Of a stretch of DNA of 64,000 nucleotides, positions 26,568 to 36,284 are shown in pieces; position 1 is the first letter of the stretch; the number at the start of each line of letters is the position of its first letter. The notes below the pieces were generated by a model. It saw only the letters and a program-made list of their open reading frames with translations, searched no databases and was not told the origin of the DNA. The position numbers were made by a program, and so were the translations under genes. The stretch lies in contig NZ_JAIWNB010000001.1 of NCBI RefSeq assembly GCF_020215705.1, positions 992,001-1,056,000 on the forward strand. Direction: 5' to 3'. The DNA is from Nonomuraea aurantiaca. Lineage in GTDB: Bacteria > Actinomycetota > Actinomycetes > Streptosporangiales > Streptosporangiaceae.

Positions 26568-27425
26568 TTATGGGCGGGTGCTCGTGGATTCCGCCGGGCC
26601 CTTGTCGGTCCAACCGGCGCCCAGGACCACCTCGGACGTCTGCGGCCCGCTCGCCCCCGTGGTGTTGGAGCTGGCCAGCACCTGCGAACTGGTCACATCG
26701 ATGATCAGCGTGCGTTGGACCGGCGGATCGCCTGCCAAGCTGAAGGTGAACGCGTCACCGGTACGCCCCCGCGGGTCCGTCTTTCGACCCAGGTACCGGA
26801 CGTTCGGCAGGTCACCGAGCAGCCGGTAGGCCGCCGCCCGGACGGCCGGTGGCGACGGCTTGCTCCACAGCAGCCCGCTGAGCGCGTCCGCCAGGACATC
26901 GTCGCCGGACCCGGCGGGCAGCATGCCGATCACCCACTCCTTCAGCGCGGCCGGGTCGGACGGCAGCCGCTGGATCTGCTCGACCGTCAGATCCTTTCCC
27001 GCCATGCTGAACGGCGCCCGGCCCGAGACCGCGACGATCTTCGCGGGCCGGCCCGGCACCCGCTCGCCCGTCCACGCCTTCCCGTCGTGGGTCGCCCAGA
27101 GGTCGGTGACCTTCGTGCCGTCGTGAAGCTTCTCGATGTGCCAGTACGTCCCCTTGCCGGCGGGACCCGACGCCGCCGTGGTCGCCGCGGCCAGCAGGAT
27201 CGACCGCCCGGAGACCAGCGAGGCGGGCGTACGGGGCGACGCGAGGACCACCACGGCCGTCACGGCGACCGCCGCCGCGGCGAGGCCGCCCACGATCCCC
27301 CTCCAGGAGAGCCACGACATACGGGAGGAGCGCTCGGCGTCCAGCCGCTCGCGGACCTTGGCCTTGAGGGCCGGGTCGGTGGGCGGCTCGCCGTACAGTT
27401 CGCGGATCGACGACAGCTCATCCAT
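26568..27425 (-). CDS. CU044_5270-type membrane protein paired with ECF sigma (anti-sigma-like)
   Basis: This 285-aa protein has a cytoplasmic N-terminus (MDELSSIRELYGEPPTDPALKAKVRERL), a transmembrane helix (about 44-63, IVGGLAAAAVAVTAVVVLAS) and a long outside domain with TYWHIEKLHDGTK and a C-terminal lipoprotein-carrier-like strand pattern (LIIDVTSSQVLASS). Such proteins are encoded next to SigK/SigJ-like sigma factors in actinomycetes and are thought to act as anti-sigma or envelope sensors. It overlaps the sigma gene by 8 bp (27418-27425), so they are coupled. Confidence 0.8.
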   Translation of the reverse strand: MDELSSIRELYGEPPTDPALKAKVRERLDAERSSRMSWLSWRGIVGGLAAAAVAVTAVVVLASPRTPASLVSGRSILLAAATTAASGPAGKGTYWHIEKLHDGTKVTDLWATHDGKAWTGERVPGRPAKIVAVSGRAPFSMAGKDLTVEQIQRLPSDPAALKEWVIGMLPAGSGDDVLADALSGLLWSKPSPPAVRAAAYRLLGDLPNVRYLGRKTDPRGRTGDAFTFSLAGDPPVQRTLIIDVTSSQVLASSNTTGASGPQTSEVVLGAGWTDKGPAESTSTRP

Positions 27426-27972
27426 GGTCGGCCTCCTCGGGGACGAGCATCGGATTGGTGTCGCCCAGGGAGCCCCGCAGCTTCTTCCTGGCCCGGCTCA
27501 GCCGTGAGCCGACCGTGCCGTACGGGATGCCGAGCGCCGTGGCGATCTCCTCATGGCTCAGCCCGGCCAGCGCGACGAGCAGGATGACGTCGCGATCCCG
27601 CTGGTCCAGCGCCGCCAGGGCGGAGGCCAGACTCGGCTGCAGGCTCTGGGCGCTGACCCGCGCGGTCACCCGGTCCTCGTGCCCCGGCGCGTCGCGGTCG
27701 GGACCGTAGCGTCCCAGCGCGCGCAGCGTCCGCGCCTCCAGGCGGCGATGCTTGCCGATGAGCTTCGTCGCGATGCCGAACAGCCAGGCCCGTACGGTCG
27801 CCCGCGCCGGGTCGTACTGCGCCCGCTTTCTGAACGCGATGAGGAACGTGTCGGAGACGACGTCCTCGGCATGGTCCGCGCCGAGACGCTGGGCGACATA
27901 GCCGTGGATGTCGCCAAAGCAGGCGTCGAACACCGCCCCGAACACCTCGGCGTTCACGAGCGACCCTTGCAT
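27418..27972 (-). CDS. ECF-type RNA polymerase sigma factor
   Basis: The 184-aa product has sigma region 2 (GADHAEDVVSDTFLIAFRKR, then RAWLFGIATKLIGKHRR) and region 4 (LDQRDRDVILLVALAGLSHEEIATALGIPYGTVGSRLSRARKKL), the normal ECF arrangement. ATG 27972 has GAGTGAGG immediately upstream; the longer frame to 28038 adds 22 residues without a site. It overlaps the downstream membrane protein, its likely regulator. Confidence 0.9.
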   Translation of the reverse strand: MQGSLVNAEVFGAVFDACFGDIHGYVAQRLGADHAEDVVSDTFLIAFRKRAQYDPARATVRAWLFGIATKLIGKHRRLEARTLRALGRYGPDRDAPGHEDRVTARVSAQSLQPSLASALAALDQRDRDVILLVALAGLSHEEIATALGIPYGTVGSRLSRARKKLRGSLGDTNPMLVPEEADHG

Positions 27973-28270
27973 GACCTCACTCCGGTCGCCCGAGCCCTGG
28001 GCGGCGTGGCCGGAGATCCAGGACAGTGCCGTCACCACGGTCGCCCCTTCACGATGCTTGCCCCGTCATGTGCCACCCTTCGAACGATCAGCGGATATCT
28101 CTTATCCCCCGATCCGCCCGATCGCTTTCACGCACGCTCCGGGCAAGTATTCACTGTGCCGGGTCTGATGTCGGCCAGGCGCGGTCCACGCTATTGACGG
28201 CGCGTCCAGTTCGGGAGACGGTCGTCTAAAAGACCAGGTAGAAAGCCCCTTCTCCAACCGGAGGCTTGAG
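27973..28270. other. Divergent intergenic region, sigma pair / luciferase-like gene
   Basis: The 298-bp gap contains the promoters of both genes. GGTCGTCTAAAAGACC (near 28219) is a short hairpin-like element, and GGAGG at 28260-28264 is the ribosome binding site for the GTG at 28271. ECF-specific -35/-10 boxes could not be assigned with confidence. Confidence 0.4.
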
Positions 28271-29932
28271 GTGCGGTTCGGAATCTTCTACGAGCATCAG
28301 CTGCCCCGTCCCTGGGAGCCGGACAGTGAGCAGCGCCTGTACGCCGACGCGCTGGAGCAGGTCGAGATCGCCGACCGGGTGGGGTTCGACTACGTCTGGG
28401 AGGTCGAGCACCACTTCCTGGAGGAGTATTCACACTCGGCGGCACCCGAGGTGTTCCTCGCCGCCGCCTCCCAGCGCACCAGGAACATCCGGCTCGGCCA
28501 CGGCATCGTGCAGGTGCCGCCGCCGGTCAACCACCCTGCCAGGGTCGCCGAACGCGTCGCCACCCTCGACCTCGTCTCGGGCGGCCGGGTCGACTTCGGC
28601 ACCGGGGAGGCCAGTTCGGCGGCCGAGCTGGGCGGGTTCGGCGTGGACCGGGAGCGGAAGCGGGCCATGTGGCAGGACTCGCTGGACGCGATCACCCGGA
28701 TGTTCGTCGAGGAGCCGTTCGCCGGGTGGCACTCGCCGTACCTGCGGATGCCGCCGCGCAACGTGATCCCGAAGACCGTGCAGAAGCCGCACCCGCCCCT
28801 GTGGGTGGCCTGCTCGCGGCGCGAGACGATCCATCTGGCGGCGCGGAACGGGATCGGGGCGCTGTCGTTCGCGTTCGTGCATCCGGAGGAGGCGGAGAAG
28901 TGGTCGCGGGACTACTACCGGCTGCTGGAGTCGGCGGAGTGTGTGCCGGCGGGGTTCGCGGTCAACGCCAATCTGGCGGTCGTGCTGCCGATGATGTGCC
29001 ACGAGGATCCCGCCGAGGCTCGGCACCGGGGCGCCCAGGGGGCGGCGTTCTTCGCTTACGCTCTGGCGCATTATTACGGGCCGTCGAAACACACTCCCGG
29101 CCACAGCAGCATTTGGGGAAATTTCACGAAAGATCAGCCGAAGGTGGGCGCGCAGGGGAGAGATCCGCTCGCGGGGGCATTGGGGAGTCCGCAGCAACTC
29201 ATCGACCTCATTACCCGCTACGAGGCGGCGGGCGTGGATCAAATGATCTTCGTACTCCAGGCCGGTCCCAATCGCCATGAGCACATTTGCGAAAGCCTTG
29301 AATTGTTCGGGAAAAAGGTTCTGCCCGCATTCACCGAAGGCCGTGAAGAGCGCGAGCGTGCCAAGTCCGCCCGGCTCGCGCCGGCCATCGAAGCCGCCCT
29401 GTCCAGGCGTTCGCCGGCCAGGACGCTCTCCCAGCCGTACGTGATCGACGAGGACGCGGAACTGTCCCGCGTCACCCACCGCCCGCCGCCCACCCCGGCG
29501 GACGTCCTCGCCGCGGCCCGCAAGCGAGCCCGCCTCACGGGCCGGTACCTCCTGTCCCGCTTCGTCGCGGGCCGCTCCGACGAGGATCTGACCCGCTGGC
29601 TGAGTCCCGGCCGTCAGCGGTTCCTGTTCACCCTCATGGCCCGCTCCTTCAGACCGGACAAGGCCTTCGGCTTCCAGGGCGCCCTCGAATTCCGTCTCCA
29701 ACCCCGCGCCACCTGGACCATCGCCATCCGGGGCCGCCGGGCCCGCGCCTTCCCCGGCCCGGCCCGCACCCCGTCCATCACGCTCACCCTCCCGGCCGCG
29801 GACCTCCTCCGCGTCCTCGCGGGCACGGCGAACCCGGCCGCCCTGCTGATGTCGGGCCGCCTCCAGATAACGGGCGACGTGACGCTGGCCTCTCGGGTAG
29901 CGGAGATGTTCGGCGGCGCTTCGCCGTACTGA
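28271..29932 (+). CDS. LLM-class flavin-dependent monooxygenase fused to an SCP2-like domain
   Basis: This 553-aa protein has an N-terminal bacterial luciferase-like domain (about 1-350; FGIFYEHQLPRPW, then GHGIVQVPPPVNHPARVAERVATLD and SGGRVDFGTG). It should use FMNH2 and O2 to oxidise an unknown substrate. The C-terminal approximately 110 residues (SPGRQRFLFTLMARSF, then ALEFRLQPRATWTIAIR, ADLLRVLAGTANPAALLMSG) look like an SCP2/sterol-carrier lipid-binding domain. GGAGG sits 7 nt before GTG 28271. The fusion suggests an oxidation of a lipid or sterol-like substrate, by inference. Confidence 0.85.
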   Translation: MRFGIFYEHQLPRPWEPDSEQRLYADALEQVEIADRVGFDYVWEVEHHFLEEYSHSAAPEVFLAAASQRTRNIRLGHGIVQVPPPVNHPARVAERVATLDLVSGGRVDFGTGEASSAAELGGFGVDRERKRAMWQDSLDAITRMFVEEPFAGWHSPYLRMPPRNVIPKTVQKPHPPLWVACSRRETIHLAARNGIGALSFAFVHPEEAEKWSRDYYRLLESAECVPAGFAVNANLAVVLPMMCHEDPAEARHRGAQGAAFFAYALAHYYGPSKHTPGHSSIWGNFTKDQPKVGAQGRDPLAGALGSPQQLIDLITRYEAAGVDQMIFVLQAGPNRHEHICESLELFGKKVLPAFTEGREERERAKSARLAPAIEAALSRRSPARTLSQPYVIDEDAELSRVTHRPPPTPADVLAAARKRARLTGRYLLSRFVAGRSDEDLTRWLSPGRQRFLFTLMARSFRPDKAFGFQGALEFRLQPRATWTIAIRGRRARAFPGPARTPSITLTLPAADLLRVLAGTANPAALLMSGRLQITGDVTLASRVAEMFGGASPY

Positions 29933-29972
29933 GTCGTCCTGAAAGCCGTAGTGAGCCGACTGAAAGGAGACC

Positions 29973-32192
29973 TCAGCCCAGCAGCTTCCGTGCCGCCTGC
30001 TCGATCTCCTCCTCGGACATCAGCACGTGAGAGGCCGCCTCGCCCAGCGGGATGAAGCTGTCCGCCGAGGTCACCCGCCCCACCTGCCCGGAGAACCCCG
30101 CGTCCATCAGCTCGGCCACGATCCCCTCCGACACCCCGCCCGTGTGGCGGGTCTCGTCAGCGATCAGCACCTTGCCCGTCAGCTCCGCCGCACGTACCAG
30201 GTCCTCCACCGGCAGCGGCGCCAGCCAGCGCAGGTCCAGCACCCGGCAGCCGTAGCCCTCCTGCGTGAGGCGTACGGCGGCGCGCAGGCTCATCCGCAGC
30301 CCGTTGCCGAACGTGACGATCGTGAGGTCGCGCCCGTCGCCGTAGGACCGCGCCCGCCCGATCGGGACGTGCGTCTCCGGCCAGCGCGACGGCGGCGCGT
30401 AGGGCGCCAGCCAGCCCCCGTCACCCTCCTCGAACAGGTCTTTCGTGTGATAGAGCGCGATCGGCTCCAGGTAGACGCACACGGAGCCCTCCGTGCGGGC
30501 CGCCGCCAGGCAGGTGCGCAGCATGGCCGCCGCGTCGTCGGGCCGCGACGGCGAGGCGATGACCAGGCCGGGGATGTCGCGCAGGGCCCCGATCGCGTTG
30601 TCGTTGTGGAAGTGGCCGCCGAACCCCTTCTGGTAGGCGTAACCCGCCACCCGCACCACCAGCGGATTGCGATAGGCGCCCTGCGAGAAGAACGACAGCG
30701 TCGACGCCTCGCCCCTGAGCTGGTCGAGCGCGTTGTGCAGGTACGCCAGATACTGGATCTCCGGCACGGGCAGCAGCTTCGACACCCCCGACCCGAGCGC
30801 GAGCCCCAGGATGGACTGCTCGTCGAGGTGCGTGTCGAACACCCGCCCGCCGCCGAACCGCTTCTGCAGCCCCCGGGTGACGCCGTAGACGCCGCCCTTC
30901 TTGGCGACGTCCTCGCCGAAGACCATCATCTCCGGGTAGACGGCGAGCGCGTCGGTCAGCGTGCGGTTGATGGCCTGGGAGAGTGTCAGCGGCTTCTCGG
31001 CCTCGGGCAGGGAGCCGGCGAAGGCGCGTTCTCTGACCGACGCCTCGGCCGCCACCGGGCTGATCCTGGCGATCATCTCGGGCCGGCGGGGCGCGAGCGG
31101 CTCCATGATCTCCTTGGCCGAGCCGAGGCGCGGGCTGCGGGTGGTCTCCAGGGCGATCCGCAGCACGTGCTCGCGTGACGACTCGTACTGCATGAGCAGC
31201 TCGTCGGGCGTGACCAGCCCCGCCTCGACCAGCAGCCGGGCGGTGGCCAGCAGCGGGTCGCGCTCCACGTCGGCGCGGATCTCCCGCGCGGTGCGGTAGG
31301 CGGACTCGACGTCGGACCCGGCGTGGCCCATGAGCCGGACCGTGCTCAGGTGCAGGAACGCGGGGGAGCGGTTGGCGCGTACGTGCTGGACCGCCCGGAT
31401 GGCCGTGTCGTAGGCGTCGGCGAGGTCGCAGCCGTCGGCGGCGAAGTATTCGATGCCCGGACGCCGCGCGCTCGCCGCCACCCAGCCCTTGGGCGTGCGG
31501 ACGCTGATGCCGATGCCGTTGTCCTCGCACACGAACAGGATGGGCAGCGCCTGCCCCTGATGCGTGGCGTAGGCGGCGGTGTTGAACCCGGTCAGCGCCG
31601 TGGCGTGGTTGACCGAGGCGTCGCCGAAGCTGCACACGGTGATCGCGTCGTCCGCCCACGGCGTGGGAACGCCCAGCGCGCGCCCCCGCTCGATGGCGAA
31701 GGCGACGCCCACCGCGCGCGGCAGGTGGCTGGCGATCGTCGAGGTCTGCGGGATGATCGCCAGGTCGGGATGGCCGAACACCTTGTGCCGGCCGCCCGCG
31801 ATCGGCTCGTCGGCCGCGGCGGCCAGCCCCATGAGCACGTCGCGGATGCCCTGCTCGGGCAGCCGTCCGGCCTGCTCGGACCTGGTCAGGTAGAAGGCGC
31901 CGGAGCGGTAGTGCAGCAGGGCGGGGTCGCCGGGCCGCAACGCGGCGGCGACCGCCGCGTTGCCCTCGTGCCCGGCCGAGCCGATCGTGTAGAAGCCCTC
32001 GTCCTGCTCGCGCAGCCAGCGGGCCGCGATGTCGAGCAGGCGGCTGTCGAGCTGGCGCTGGAAGAGGGTGCGGCACTGCTCACCGGTCAGTGATGTGCCC
32101 TCGCGGACGGGCCGGCCGGGATCACGGGCCGCGCCCCCCTTCAGGGTCGCAATGGCCTGGGTGAAATGAGTCTCAACAGTGTCGCGCGCCAC
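29973..32192 (-). CDS. 2-oxo acid dehydrogenase E1, fused alpha and beta subunits (thiamine-dependent)
   Basis: The 739-aa protein joins an E1-alpha part (about 1-350) and an E1-beta part (about 395-739). In alpha, [10 protein letters not shown]...CEDNGIGIS is the thiamine diphosphate motif, with GDA rather than GDG. Beta has [20 protein letters not shown] and [21 protein letters not shown]. Branched-chain or acetoin-like 2-oxoacids are the likely substrates. No E2/E3 gene is adjacent. GTG 32192 is supported by CATAAT 6 nt upstream; the frame continues to 32366 only as noncoding sequence. It may supply branched acyl-CoA to the leucine operon 5 kb away, by inference. Confidence 0.85.
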   Translation of the reverse strand: MARDTVETHFTQAIATLKGGAARDPGRPVREGTSLTGEQCRTLFQRQLDSRLLDIAARWLREQDEGFYTIGSAGHEGNAAVAAALRPGDPALLHYRSGAFYLTRSEQAGRLPEQGIRDVLMGLAAAADEPIAGGRHKVFGHPDLAIIPQTSTIASHLPRAVGVAFAIERGRALGVPTPWADDAITVCSFGDASVNHATALTGFNTAAYATHQGQALPILFVCEDNGIGISVRTPKGWVAASARRPGIEYFAADGCDLADAYDTAIRAVQHVRANRSPAFLHLSTVRLMGHAGSDVESAYRTAREIRADVERDPLLATARLLVEAGLVTPDELLMQYESSREHVLRIALETTRSPRLGSAKEIMEPLAPRRPEMIARISPVAAEASVRERAFAGSLPEAEKPLTLSQAINRTLTDALAVYPEMMVFGEDVAKKGGVYGVTRGLQKRFGGGRVFDTHLDEQSILGLALGSGVSKLLPVPEIQYLAYLHNALDQLRGEASTLSFFSQGAYRNPLVVRVAGYAYQKGFGGHFHNDNAIGALRDIPGLVIASPSRPDDAAAMLRTCLAAARTEGSVCVYLEPIALYHTKDLFEEGDGGWLAPYAPPSRWPETHVPIGRARSYGDGRDLTIVTFGNGLRMSLRAAVRLTQEGYGCRVLDLRWLAPLPVEDLVRAAELTGKVLIADETRHTGGVSEGIVAELMDAGFSGQVGRVTSADSFIPLGEAASHVLMSEEEIEQAARKLLG

Positions 32193-32198
32193 AAGGCG

Positions 32199-32204
32199 AT
32201 TATG
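32199..32204 (-). promoter_or_regulatory. -10 box for the E1 gene, leaderless
   Basis: CATAAT (minus strand) ends 6 nt before GTG 32192, and no Shine-Dalgarno is present. The -35 match is weak. Confidence 0.45.
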
Positions 32205-32390
32205 TCGCCCCGATCCGGGGTTCGTCTGCCCGTCGGGAGTGACATGTTGTGGACCGGTCCGTTTGACCCTGATCCATAACAAATTGTCAGATTGTGCAAC
32301 TTTCTGGCCAACCTGAATGTCTACTGGGAAAGATAAGCGTGGCACCCTCAATGCCGCGTTGAGCACCAGGGGATCCAGAAAGGAACCCGC

Positions 32391-33740
32391 ATGTTACAAC
32401 GCATCCGTGTCGCCGCCGTCGCGCTCGCGACGGCCGCAGGGCTTCTCGCCCTGGCACCATCGGCGTCGGCCGCGGCCAAGGCCCCCTCCATCTCCGACGT
32501 GGACCTCAGTCCGGGCTCCCCGGTCGTGGTCTTCGACAACCCGGTCACGGTGACGTTCGCGTTCACCACCAAGGACGCCGGCAAAGCAGAACTCCAGCTC
32601 AAGCCGCCCGGCCTGAGCGTCGGCACGCCCATCGACCTCAAGTCGGCGCCGTTCGGCCAGTGGACGAAGTGGACCGGCACGAAGAGCTTCGAGGCGAAGG
32701 ACGCCGGCAAGTGGAGCTTCCTCGCCATCGCCCACGGTGACGGCGACAAGTCCGCCAGCGGCACCTTCGGTGTCCAGAAGGCCCTCGTCACCAAGATCGT
32801 GGACTTCGGCGCCAGCCCCGGCCAGGTGCACCGCGGCGACATGATCAAGGTCTCCGGCCGGCTCCTGGCCGACGGCAAGGGATACGCCGGGGTCGTGGCG
32901 ATTACTTTCCGTGAGCGGAGTGCCGACGCCTACCGCCGGGTCACCACGGTCACGACCGGCCGCGACGGCTGGTTCAGCACCAGGGTGCGCGCCGATGCCA
33001 CCGGCTGGTGGCGGGCCGAGTTCGGCGGGAACAAGGAAGCCAGGGCATCGGTCAGCGACAGCGACCGGGTCGACGTCCGGATCAGGCACGACCGTGACAG
33101 CAGGATCGTCGGCTTCGACGTCACCCCCGCGCCCGCCGACAAGGGCGCCCAGCTGAACTTCACCGGCTCCCTGCAGGTCGAGCGCTGGCAGGCCCTGCCC
33201 GGCCAGCGGGTCTCGATCTACTTCAGGCAGGACGGTTCGCGCCGCTGGGAGTACGTCACCAGCGACGTGACGAACCGCGACGGCCGCTTCTGGGCCACCG
33301 CGACCGCGCAGTCCTCGGGCTGGTGGCGGGCCGCGTTCGCGGGGACCAGAGGCGTCAAGGGGTCGGTCTCCGACGCCGCCTGGGTCAAGGTCGTCGAGCC
33401 CACCCCGCCGCCGACGGTGGACAAGTCGGCCAGCCGCGTGATCAAGTTCAACGCCTACCCGGAGCCGGTCAAGCGCGGCAGGTACCTGAAGGCCAGGGGC
33501 GTGCTGCAGATCGACGACAGCGGATCGTGGGAGGGGTACGCGGGCAAGGTCGCCCTGTACTTCAAGCCGGTCGGCTCGCACAAGTGGCAGTACGTGAAGA
33601 CCACGCGGTCCGGTGACAGCGGCAAGCTGTACGTCAGGGTCAAGGCGTGGAAGTCGGGCTCGTGGAAGTTCGTGTTCGGCGGGGACGACGATTTCTACGG
33701 GGACAGCAGCCGTAGCGACTATGTCCGCGTGAAGCGGTAA
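32391..33740 (+). CDS. Secreted protein with three Ig-like repeat domains
   Basis: This 449-aa protein has a signal peptide (MLQRIRVAAVALATAAGLLA, then PSASAAA, cleavage near residue 28). A short N-terminal domain is followed by three related beta-rich repeats (about 135-230, 235-330 and 345-449). Each repeat contains GW(W/F) or KSGSWKF and a final F/Y-G motif such as AEFGGNKEA, AAFAGTRG and FVFGGDDDF. I do not recognise a specific function; it probably binds a surface ligand or the cell wall. AAAGGAA precedes the ATG, and a strong hairpin terminator follows. Upstream about 100 bp are AT-rich, probably the promoter. Confidence 0.82.
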   Translation: MLQRIRVAAVALATAAGLLALAPSASAAAKAPSISDVDLSPGSPVVVFDNPVTVTFAFTTKDAGKAELQLKPPGLSVGTPIDLKSAPFGQWTKWTGTKSFEAKDAGKWSFLAIAHGDGDKSASGTFGVQKALVTKIVDFGASPGQVHRGDMIKVSGRLLADGKGYAGVVAITFRERSADAYRRVTTVTTGRDGWFSTRVRADATGWWRAEFGGNKEARASVSDSDRVDVRIRHDRDSRIVGFDVTPAPADKGAQLNFTGSLQVERWQALPGQRVSIYFRQDGSRRWEYVTSDVTNRDGRFWATATAQSSGWWRAAFAGTRGVKGSVSDAAWVKVVEPTPPPTVDKSASRVIKFNAYPEPVKRGRYLKARGVLQIDDSGSWEGYAGKVALYFKPVGSHKWQYVKTTRSGDSGKLYVRVKAWKSGSWKFVFGGDDDFYGDSSRSDYVRVKR

Positions 33741-33760
33741 CCGGTTCGGAACGGCAAGGT

Positions 33761-33793
33761 TGAGGCCCGGGGGCGCGGTTGCCCCGGGCCTCA
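33761..33793. terminator. Bidirectional hairpin terminator
   Basis: TGAGGCCCGGGG (33761-33772) and CCCCGGGCCTCA (33782-33793) form a perfect 12-bp stem with a 9-nt loop. It sits exactly between the convergent Ig-like gene and the coiled-coil gene. Confidence 0.85.
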
Positions 33794-33803
33794 GCTGTCG
33801 GTG

Positions 33804-34289
33804 CTACGACTCGGGGGCCTTCGCGCCGAGGCTGATGAGCATCGACTTGAGCTCACCGAATCCGGTCTTGAGCTCACCGACCCCGGTCTTGAGCTCGCCG
33901 ACATCGGTCTTGAGCTCGCCGACATCGGTCTTGAGCTCGCCGACATCGGTCTTGAGCTCGGCTATGTCCTTGTCGACCTTTCCGAACTTCTCGTCCATGG
34001 CCGACTCGAGATCGTTGAACCGGCCATCGTGCTGATCGAGCCGCAGGTAGACCTTGTCGAGTCTCAGCGCGACATGTCCTATCTGCTGATGGACATCGAC
34101 GAGGTTTTTGATCGTGTCGCTTCTGAGCTTGCTGACCGCGTCGAGGACGTTCGTCCCGACGATGTCCATGCGGTCGTGCAGGCTGTCGAACCGTTCGGCG
34201 ACCGTCGTCTTGGGCATGCCACTCATCGTATTGGCTTCGAGCGTCGAGACCCTATGCCGCAGATCGTTGACTGCCAAGTGCAAATCCAA
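33804..34289 (-). CDS. Coiled-coil protein with heptad repeats
   Basis: This 161-aa cytoplasmic protein is predicted to be all helix. An N-terminal part (LAVNDLRHRVSTLEANT) and a middle helical part (HVALRLDKVYLRLDQHDGRF) lead to a perfect heptad array, (ELKTDVG)n, near residues 108-150. The TTG at 34289 is the start: AAAGGAG lies 8-9 nt upstream. Heptad Leu/Val pattern points to a coiled-coil oligomer. It could be a tether or chromosome/cytoskeletal helper, but no homologue is recognised. Confidence 0.75.
   Translation of the reverse strand: MDLHLAVNDLRHRVSTLEANTMSGMPKTTVAERFDSLHDRMDIVGTNVLDAVSKLRSDTIKNLVDVHQQIGHVALRLDKVYLRLDQHDGRFNDLESAMDEKFGKVDKDIAELKTDVGELKTDVGELKTDVGELKTGVGELKTGFGELKSMLISLGAKAPES
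33846..33966 (-). repeat. 21-bp tandem repeat encoding coiled-coil heptads
   Basis: CTTGAGCTC starts at 33846, 33867, 33888, 33909, 33930 and 33951, six copies at exactly 21 bp. The three inner copies are nearly identical. Each unit encodes seven residues (ELKTDVG), so copy-number change would alter coiled-coil length in whole heptads. Confidence 0.95.
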
Positions 34290-34390
34290 CGCTGGTTCTC
34301 CTTTGACGAAGGGGGATGGGGCGCGGACCCATCAGGAAAGTTACCCTCCGTGAGGAGATCGTCGCAGCCAGATGCGAAAACCTGTGCGAC

Positions 34391-35245
34391 CTACTCCGCC
34401 CGCCTGAACTGCGCGATCCCCACCCCCAGCAGCACGGCCCCCAGCAAGGCCACGACCCCCAGCTCCACCCCCACCGGCACCTGGAAGTCGAACCACCGAA
34501 CCCCCGGGTTGAGCACCGCGTTCACCTGCGCGGGCACGTCGAGGTGGGAGAACACCGCGTGCCGCATCGGGTCCACCGCGTACGTCATCGGGTTGATCAC
34601 CGTCAGCAGGTGCAGCCACGACGGCAGGTTGGCCAGCGGGAACATGGCCCCCGACAGGAACAGCATCGGCATGATCGCCATCTGCATGAGCCCGAAGAAG
34701 GTCTGCATGTTCCGCATCCGGGCCGCCAGCATCACCCCGAACGCCGTGATCGTGAACGCCGCGAGGAACATCTCCGCCAGCAGCGTCACGATCAGGGCCG
34801 GCGAGTACGGTACGCCGACCAGCCCGGCCATCGCCAGGATGATGACGCCCTGCCCGGTGGCCACCAGAGCCCCGCCCAGGCACTTGCCGACCACGATCGC
34901 CCCGCGTGAGACCGGGGCGACGAGCATCTCGCGCAGGAAGCCGAACTCGCGGTCCCACACGATGGACCCGGCCGAGAACATGCCGGTCATGATCACGGTC
35001 ATCGAGATCATGCCGGGATACATGAAGGTGCGGTAGTCGATGCCCGGGATGGCGCCGCGCACGAGTGAACCGAGCCCGGTGCCCATCACGAACAGCCACA
35101 GCACCGGCTGCAGCAGCATCGACAGCATGCGGGTGCGGTCGTTGACGAACCGCAGCAGCTCCCGGTGCAGCACCACCTTGACCGCCCGCAGGTCGTGCCC
35201 GGTGCTGTGCACCGGCACTCGGACGCCGATCGCCTCTGTCGCCAT
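34391..35245 (-). CDS. ABC-2 type exporter permease
   Basis: This 284-aa protein has six transmembrane helices. The region SIVWDREFGFLREMLVAPVSR is the ABC-2 signature of DrrB/daunorubicin-type permeases, and INPMTYAVDPMRHAVF is their usual C-terminal motif. ATG 35245 has GAGGTGG upstream; GTG 35254 is the only alternative nearby. With the upstream ATPase and PadR it forms an efflux or drug-resistance operon. Confidence 0.9.
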   Translation of the reverse strand: MATEAIGVRVPVHSTGHDLRAVKVVLHRELLRFVNDRTRMLSMLLQPVLWLFVMGTGLGSLVRGAIPGIDYRTFMYPGMISMTVIMTGMFSAGSIVWDREFGFLREMLVAPVSRGAIVVGKCLGGALVATGQGVIILAMAGLVGVPYSPALIVTLLAEMFLAAFTITAFGVMLAARMRNMQTFFGLMQMAIMPMLFLSGAMFPLANLPSWLHLLTVINPMTYAVDPMRHAVFSHLDVPAQVNAVLNPGVRWFDFQVPVGVELGVVALLGAVLLGVGIAQFRRAE

Positions 35246-35300
35246 CCCTACCACCTCGCCGTCGAATACATCCGCGCCATCGCATTGATCCCGGCCATGA

Positions 35301-36281
35301 CTACCGCCTCGCCATCGCTCTCATCCACGCCCTGCCGCCCGACTCGGCGCCTTCCTCGGCGTCGCGGATCGTGGACCCCGTGTAGTTCATGAACACGTCG
35401 TCGAGCGAGGGCCGCGAGACGCTCACCGACCTGATCGGCATGCCCAGCTCGGCGAACAGCCGGGGCACGAACTCCTCGCCCGACGCCACGGCGAACGTCA
35501 CCGCCCCCTCGTGCACGGCCGCCTCCAGGCCGAACTCGTCGTGCAGCGCCCGGATCGCGGCGGCGTCGTCGGCGGTGTGGATCTGTACCCGGTCCTTGCC
35601 GATGCTGGCCTTCAGCGCCTCCGGCGAGTCGATGACGACGACCTCGCCGTGGTCGATGATCGCGATCCGGTCGCAGTACTCGGCCTCGTCCATGTAGTGG
35701 GTGGTCATGAAGATGGTGATGTCCTCCAGGAGCCGGAGCTGGTTGATGTAGCCCCAGATGGCCGAGCGGGTCTGCGGGTCGAGGCCGACCGTGGGCTCGT
35801 CCAGGAACAGCACCCGGGGTGAGTGCAGGAGTCCGCGGGCGATCTCCAGCCGCCGCTTCATCCCGCCGGAGAACGTCATGACCTTGGCGTCCTTGCGGTC
35901 CCAGAGCGCGACCATCTCCATGACCTGCCGGATCCGGTCGCCGACGACGCTCTTCGGCACGCCGTACAGCTCGGCGTGGAAGCGCAGGTTCTGCTCGGCG
36001 CTCAGGTAGCCGTCGAGCGTCGGGTCCTGGAAGACCAGGCCGATGTTCCGGCGTACCTCGTCACGCTGGCGCACCACGTCGTACCCGGCGACCGTGGCGC
36101 TGCCGCCGGTCGGGTTGACGAGCGTGCAGAGCATGCTGATCGTGGTGGTCTTCCCCGCGCCGTTCGGGCCGAGGAAGCCGAAGACCTCGCCGGGGGCCAC
36201 GTCGAAGTCGACGCCCTTGACGGCCTCGACCTTGCCGTAGTCCTTCTTCAAGCCGTGTACGGCCACCGCCGCGTCTGTCAT
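35301..36281 (-). CDS. ABC transporter ATP-binding protein, DrrA family
   Basis: The 326-aa protein has Walker A GPNGAGKTT (39-47), Q-loop LVFQDPTLDG, signature FSGGMKRRLEIA, Walker B LFLDEPTVGLD and H-loop MTTHYMDEAE. The C-terminal DrrA-like extension holds RPSLDDVFMNYTG. It lies 3 bp downstream of padR and 55 bp upstream of the permease. Confidence 0.95.
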   Translation of the reverse strand: MTDAAVAVHGLKKDYGKVEAVKGVDFDVAPGEVFGFLGPNGAGKTTTISMLCTLVNPTGGSATVAGYDVVRQRDEVRRNIGLVFQDPTLDGYLSAEQNLRFHAELYGVPKSVVGDRIRQVMEMVALWDRKDAKVMTFSGGMKRRLEIARGLLHSPRVLFLDEPTVGLDPQTRSAIWGYINQLRLLEDITIFMTTHYMDEAEYCDRIAIIDHGEVVVIDSPEALKASIGKDRVQIHTADDAAAIRALHDEFGLEAAVHEGAVTFAVASGEEFVPRLFAELGMPIRSVSVSRPSLDDVFMNYTGSTIRDAEEGAESGGRAWMRAMARR

Positions 36282-36284
36282 CGC

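Noticed and set aside
24753..29932. Polysaccharide-utilisation locus around the heparinase-like gene
   Set aside because: No transporter, sulfatase or second glycan enzyme is adjacent.
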